Source: Evansella vedderi (GTDB taxonomy: Bacteria; Bacillota; Bacilli; Bacillales; Salisediminibacteriaceae). From it: DNA of 64,000 nucleotides. This document shows positions 61,371-64,000 of the stretch, piece after piece (the stretch's first letter is position 1; every line of letters starts with the position of its first letter). The translations under genes were made by a program, and so were the position numbers. The stretch covers positions 1-64,000 of the forward strand of contig NZ_JAUSUG010000001.1 in NCBI RefSeq assembly GCF_030813435.1. Reading direction: 5' to 3'. The notes under the pieces are model-generated. The model ran no database searches, was not told the DNA's origin, and worked only from the letters and a program-made list of their open reading frames with translations.

Positions 61371-61850
61371 AAAAGCTTGTAAAACTGGAAAGCGTCCGCC
61401 TGTAGCATATCCAAGCCACATTATATATAACAAAAAAGCAATTTTTAAAAGGCTCTTTTCGCAAACTTTGTTGCTTTTTTAAAAAAGCTTGGAGGAGCGA
61501 AAGGCGGCGACTCCAGCGGGAAAAGCAACAGCTGAAGACCCCGCAGGGCGGTTTTCCCGAGGAGACTGAAGCGTTGCCCGCGGAAAGCGTCCGCCTGTAG
61601 CATATCCAAGCCATATTATATATAACAAAAAAGCAATTTTTAAAAGGCTCTTTTCACAAACTTTGTTGCTTTTTTAAAAAAGCTTGGAGGAGCGAAAGGT
61701 GGCGACTCCAGCGGGAAAAGCAACAGCTGAAGACCCCGCAGGGCGGTTTTCCCGAGGAGACTGAAGCGTTGCCCGCGGAAAGCGTCCGCCTGTAGCATAT
61801 CCAAGCCATATTATATATAACAAAAAAGCAATTTTAAAAAAAAGCCTTTC
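61371..61850. repeat. 195-bp tandem GC-rich repeat
   Basis: GGAAAGCGTCCGCCTGTAGC recurs at 61387, 61582 and 61777, giving an exact period of 195 bp (two full units and a partial). Units carry GACTCCAGCGGGAAAAGCAA and CAGGGCGGTTTTCCCGAGGA stretches and an AAAAAGCAATTTTTAAAAGG stem-forming part. Frames open across it encode repeat sequence only. Single, partial or miniature copies are at 2191, 5970, 18352 and 51156. Confidence 0.9.
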
Positions 61851-61917
61851 TAAAAGATGGAACAATTATCCTAAAATAACCAAGATATAATGTTATTATA
61901 TAATAAATGTTTTTAAG

Positions 61918-61960
61918 AGTCTGTTCAAAAAGGGGCTGTTTTTCCCCGTTTGAACAGACT
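61918..61960. terminator. strong inverted repeat / terminator-like hairpin
   Basis: A perfect 12-bp stem, AGTCTGTTCAAA (61918-61929) with TTTGAACAGACT (61949-61960), with inner AAGGGG/CCCC pairing. It has no adjacent upstream plus-strand gene, so it may be an end of a repeat rather than a terminator. The gap 61308-62031 otherwise holds only the tandem repeat. Confidence 0.6.
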
Positions 61961-62031
61961 TGAAACAATGAGCGGAGCCATTGCAATACACTTTTTGAGC
62001 ACGCTCTTTAAGTACTTATTCGGAGGTTATG

Positions 62032-62601
62032 ATGACTAAATCTTTTCCATTTGTATTAATTGCCCTTATTGTCATGGGGGCAATGTATTTTTTTAGTGAT
62101 AGTCGAGAGGATCGGGAAATTGCAGGGGAAGAAGAAATGAGGGAGTTTACGGAACTGGAAACGTTGGAAAGGGGGATTTACCTTCCAACTTATGTCCCTT
62201 TCGAAATAGCGGAAGTTACATTTGGGACATATTATGTGGGTCCAAGGGAGGTTAGGGGCGATACACTTTTGAACCTTCATGAAGAGGAGGAAAAATACTG
62301 GAGCATAGAATTAATTTATTTTTCCAAAGAGGATCTTGGTTCGGGAATAAGGGTGGTTAATGCTGATAGCTCCGTAATTCTAGAATCGGAGGAAATTCCT
62401 TATGATGAAAAAATAGAATTGGCTGGCGGGAAAGTAGGGTATTATTCTGCCAGTGATTATGGAGACCAATTTCTTGTTTGGACTATAGATAACGGAATAT
62501 ATGTAGTGGAGCCCATGCATCGTAATGCAGAACCTATGCCCAAAGAAGAAATAATTAAAATAGCAGAGTCATTCCGGGAGTACAGGGAAGGAAAGCATTG
62601 A
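62032..62601 (+). CDS. DUF4367-like membrane-anchored protein
   Basis: A 189-residue protein with one N-terminal membrane helix and an extracellular domain with YLPTYVPFEIAEVTFG and IVVEP-like ends, as in DUF4367 proteins (often next to anti-sigma genes). CGGAGG is 5 bases before ATG 62032. No sigma or anti-sigma gene is next to it. Function unknown. Confidence 0.7.
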   Translation: MTKSFPFVLIALIVMGAMYFFSDSREDREIAGEEEMREFTELETLERGIYLPTYVPFEIAEVTFGTYYVGPREVRGDTLLNLHEEEEKYWSIELIYFSKEDLGSGIRVVNADSSVILESEEIPYDEKIELAGGKVGYYSASDYGDQFLVWTIDNGIYVVEPMHRNAEPMPKEEIIKIAESFREYREGKH

Positions 62602-62620
62602 AGGGGAATGGATTTTATCG

Positions 62621-62917
62621 ATGAGTATGTTTGGAATTCACCCGATTGCAACAATTGGTGTATTAATGGAGGTTGTTACACCACTCTATGACATAATGAC
62701 TCCGTTAAGTGTAGGAATTGTATTAATTACTGGTGCACTAGCGACTGCTAGTGTGAGTACATACGGTGTTACGGTTACAATTACTTCCATAAATATAAAC
62801 CAGAATCCATATCGCATCACACTTAATAACATGCCATTTACACTTGTATACGGAATGGTTGGGGTTTTGTTAGCCTATTTCTTATTAAATTCAGAAACCC
62901 TTTTAATCCATCTCTAA
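62621..62917 (+). pseudogene. C-terminal fragment of a multi-TM transporter-like protein
   Basis: The frame encodes MFGIHPIATIGVLMEVVTPL, then ATASVSTYGVTVTITSINI and a last membrane helix, which reads like the end of a large permease. There is no ribosome site and coding similarity begins abruptly just upstream of 62621. The rest of the gene is missing, so it is a 5'-truncated remnant. Confidence 0.55.
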
Positions 62918-62920
62918 CAG

Positions 62921-62957
62921 AAGCCGAGTAGGTTAGGACACCTACTCGGCTTGTTTT
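62921..62957 (+). terminator. terminator after transporter fragment
   Basis: A perfect 13-bp stem, AAGCCGAGTAGGT (62921-62933) with ACCTACTCGGCTT (62940-62952), is followed by GTTTT. Confidence 0.88.
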
Positions 62958-63050
62958 GATGAAAAGAATTTTAAAAATAAAAAGGATGCAAAGGGGAGTA
63001 ATTTCTCTTAATTGTATCCTATGAAAATATATCACCTATAGTTGTCACTA

Positions 63051-63359
63051 TTATGCTTTTAACCAATTTTGTGACCACTTTTCTATCTCTTGCATGAGAG
63101 GTTCAAGGGCAATTCCTTTTTCAGTCAATGAATACTCGATTCTAACGGGAGTTTCTGGGAAAACTTCTCGTTTTACTATACCCTCGTTTTCAAGATCCTT
63201 TAACCTTTCTGATAGAACCCTGCCACTAACACCGATGGATGATTCTATACTGCAAAAACGCTGTGGACCAGATAGAAGCTGGTAGATAATCAACCCTGTC
63301 CATCTTTGGCTCAAAAAACCCATACCTTTTTCAAATCTGGGGCAAATCGACTTATCCAA
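63051..63359 (-). CDS. HxlR/DUF24-family regulator (CatR/YodB-like)
   Basis: A 102-residue winged-helix regulator with a conserved N-terminal cysteine (CPRFEKGMGFLSQRWTGL; Cys6), as in CatR and YodB, which sense quinones and diamide through that cysteine. The TTG start follows AAGGAG by 9 bases. It is divergent from a CatE-like dioxygenase gene with two palindromes between, so it is probably a CatR-type repressor. Confidence 0.85.
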   Translation of the reverse strand: MDKSICPRFEKGMGFLSQRWTGLIIYQLLSGPQRFCSIESSIGVSGRVLSERLKDLENEGIVKREVFPETPVRIEYSLTEKGIALEPLMQEIEKWSQNWLKA

Positions 63360-63409
63360 TTAAATCAACTCCTTACTTATATTATAGACTGTTTCTAAAA
63401 ATAAATAAA

Positions 63410-63476
63410 TTACTTTTTGTAAGAAAGTAACTTGACTAATTTAATTTATAATAATATACTTACTTACATAAAGTAA
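63410..63476. promoter_or_regulatory. CatR-like operators and catE promoter
   Basis: Two inverted repeats: TTACTTT/AAAGTAA arms at 63410-63430, and TTACTT/AAGTAA arms at 63460-63476. Between them TTGACT (63432-63437) and TATACT (63455-63460), 17 bp apart, form a promoter toward the dioxygenase. The operators flank and overlap the promoter. The TTAC-GTAA pattern agrees with CatR/YodB-type boxes. Confidence 0.75.
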
Positions 63477-63528
63477 CTAACTAGTGGATTGTATTGAAGT
63501 CTCATAAATTATCAAGGAGGTAACTAAA

Positions 63529-64000
63529 ATGAATTTTCATCGTGAACCTATTACATTTGTAGGCTTAGTAAACCTAAAGATACAAAATTTAGAACGTTCT
63601 ATCGCTTTTTATAAAGAAGTCATTGGCTTTAAGGTGTTGGAACAAACGTCAAGGTCCGCTACATTTAGTGCCGATGGAAAAACAGCTTTATTATCAGTAG
63701 AACAACCAGATAATGTGACTCCAAAACAAGGAAGAACGACGGGATTATATCACTTTGCACTACTTCTGCCTAAGCGAACGGATTTAGCTGAAATTGTGCA
63801 GCATTTTGTGGATATTGGCTTACAGTTCGGTTCCTCTGATCATCTTGTAAGCGAAGCTCTTTATTTATCTGACCCAGATGGAAATGGAATTGAAATCTAT
63901 GTAGACCGGGACCCTTCCGAATGGAATTGGAGTAACGGTAAAGTAGAAATGGCAGTGGATCCACTGAATTTCCCTGACCTCCTATCTGTTGGGAAACAAC
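63529..64000 (+). CDS. catE: catechol-2,3-dioxygenase/glyoxalase-family protein (partial)
   Basis: At least 157 residues of a VOC-fold protein; it runs off the window end. The first module has KIQNLERSIAFYKEVIGFKV, candidate metal ligands His in GLYHFALLLP and Glu in DGNGIEIYVD, as in extradiol dioxygenases such as CatE of B. subtilis (about 285 residues). AAGGAGG precedes the ATG. Control by the divergent CatR-like protein is inferred. In B. subtilis catE follows the DoxX gene catD; here the DoxX gene lies 15 kb away. Confidence 0.82.
   Translation, partial: MNFHREPITFVGLVNLKIQNLERSIAFYKEVIGFKVLEQTSRSATFSADGKTALLSVEQPDNVTPKQGRTTGLYHFALLLPKRTDLAEIVQHFVDIGLQFGSSDHLVSEALYLSDPDGNGIEIYVDRDPSEWNWSNGKVEMAVDPLNFPDLLSVGKQ

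Noticed and set aside
61348-61865. Open frames on the minus strand across the 195-bp repeat
   Set aside because: They follow the repeat period exactly and encode only repeat sequence without ribosome sites.

Overview
The window looks like chromosomal DNA of a spore-forming Bacillaceae, probably a soil or alkaliphile/halotolerant type Bacillus relative. The grounds are strong AGGAGG-type ribosome sites, frequent GTG/TTG starts, moderate-to-low GC, a T-box leader, Spo0E- and KinB-type sporulation signalling genes, a YjcZ-type small protein, MhqR- and CatR-like quinone regulators, and many extragenic repeats. No rRNA, tRNA, CRISPR, transposase or phage gene was seen.

Layout. 1-590: tandem 135-bp repeat array. 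591-4289: phosphonate/phosphite-type ABC transporter (D-E-C, minus) and a divergent LysR regulator. 4541-7436: two tandem KinB-like sensor kinases. 7654-12501: a lipoprotein, D-aminopeptidase DppA, a SUKH protein, small membrane proteins, signal peptidase I and acetyltransferases. 12716-17270: membrane proteins, an XRE/membrane pair, and a cluster of gene remnants around a Spo0E-like gene. 17330-20245: TetR and a divergent DHA2 drug exporter. 20364-24483: small proteins, a second 135-bp array and a PAS-GGDEF cyclase. 24594-29151: a carbohydrate ABC importer with an oxidoreductase, whose binding-protein gene has an internal TGA. 29393-35778: membrane proteins, a DUF2207 protein and a Ytr-like permease/GntR/ATPase operon. 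35991-39956: DinB, a PNPOx-like protein, glutaminyl-tRNA synthetase behind a T-box leader, and a frataxin-like Fra. 40014-43700: small membrane proteins mixed with frameshifted genes. 43873-47689: beta-propeller lipoprotein, CHRD protein, acetyltransferase, SRPBCC/ArsR pair. 47894-49816: MhqR-type quinone-response cluster. 50304-52038: arsC-arsR with a divergent aquaporin. 52210-55239: GMC oxidoreductase with subunit 3 and a CBO0543-like protein. 56118-61307: GNAT/MocR pair, Cu/Zn SOD, YjcZ-like peptide, M20 amidohydrolase. 61371-64000: 195-bp tandem repeat, DUF4367-like protein, CatR-like regulator and a partial CatE-like dioxygenase.

The most striking non-genic content is repetitive. (1) Two arrays, 21 kb apart and in opposite orientation, are built of 135-bp units that each hold four TTCGATAGATTA motifs exactly 21 bp apart. 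(2) Seven copies of a roughly 130-150-bp element with GAGGCTGGGACAAAA ends lie between genes; two of them run into the stop codon of a neighbouring gene. (3) A GC-rich repeat family occurs as full, partial, miniature and 195-bp tandem forms. (4) Several smaller families are present. Together with at least nine broken genes, these suggest a chromosome with active repeat spread and gene decay. The best functional stories are a T-box-controlled GlnRS, which is unusual for Bacillales, a two-part quinone/catechol stress response with visible operators, and an arsenic module that pairs ArsC with an aquaporin and has no efflux pump.
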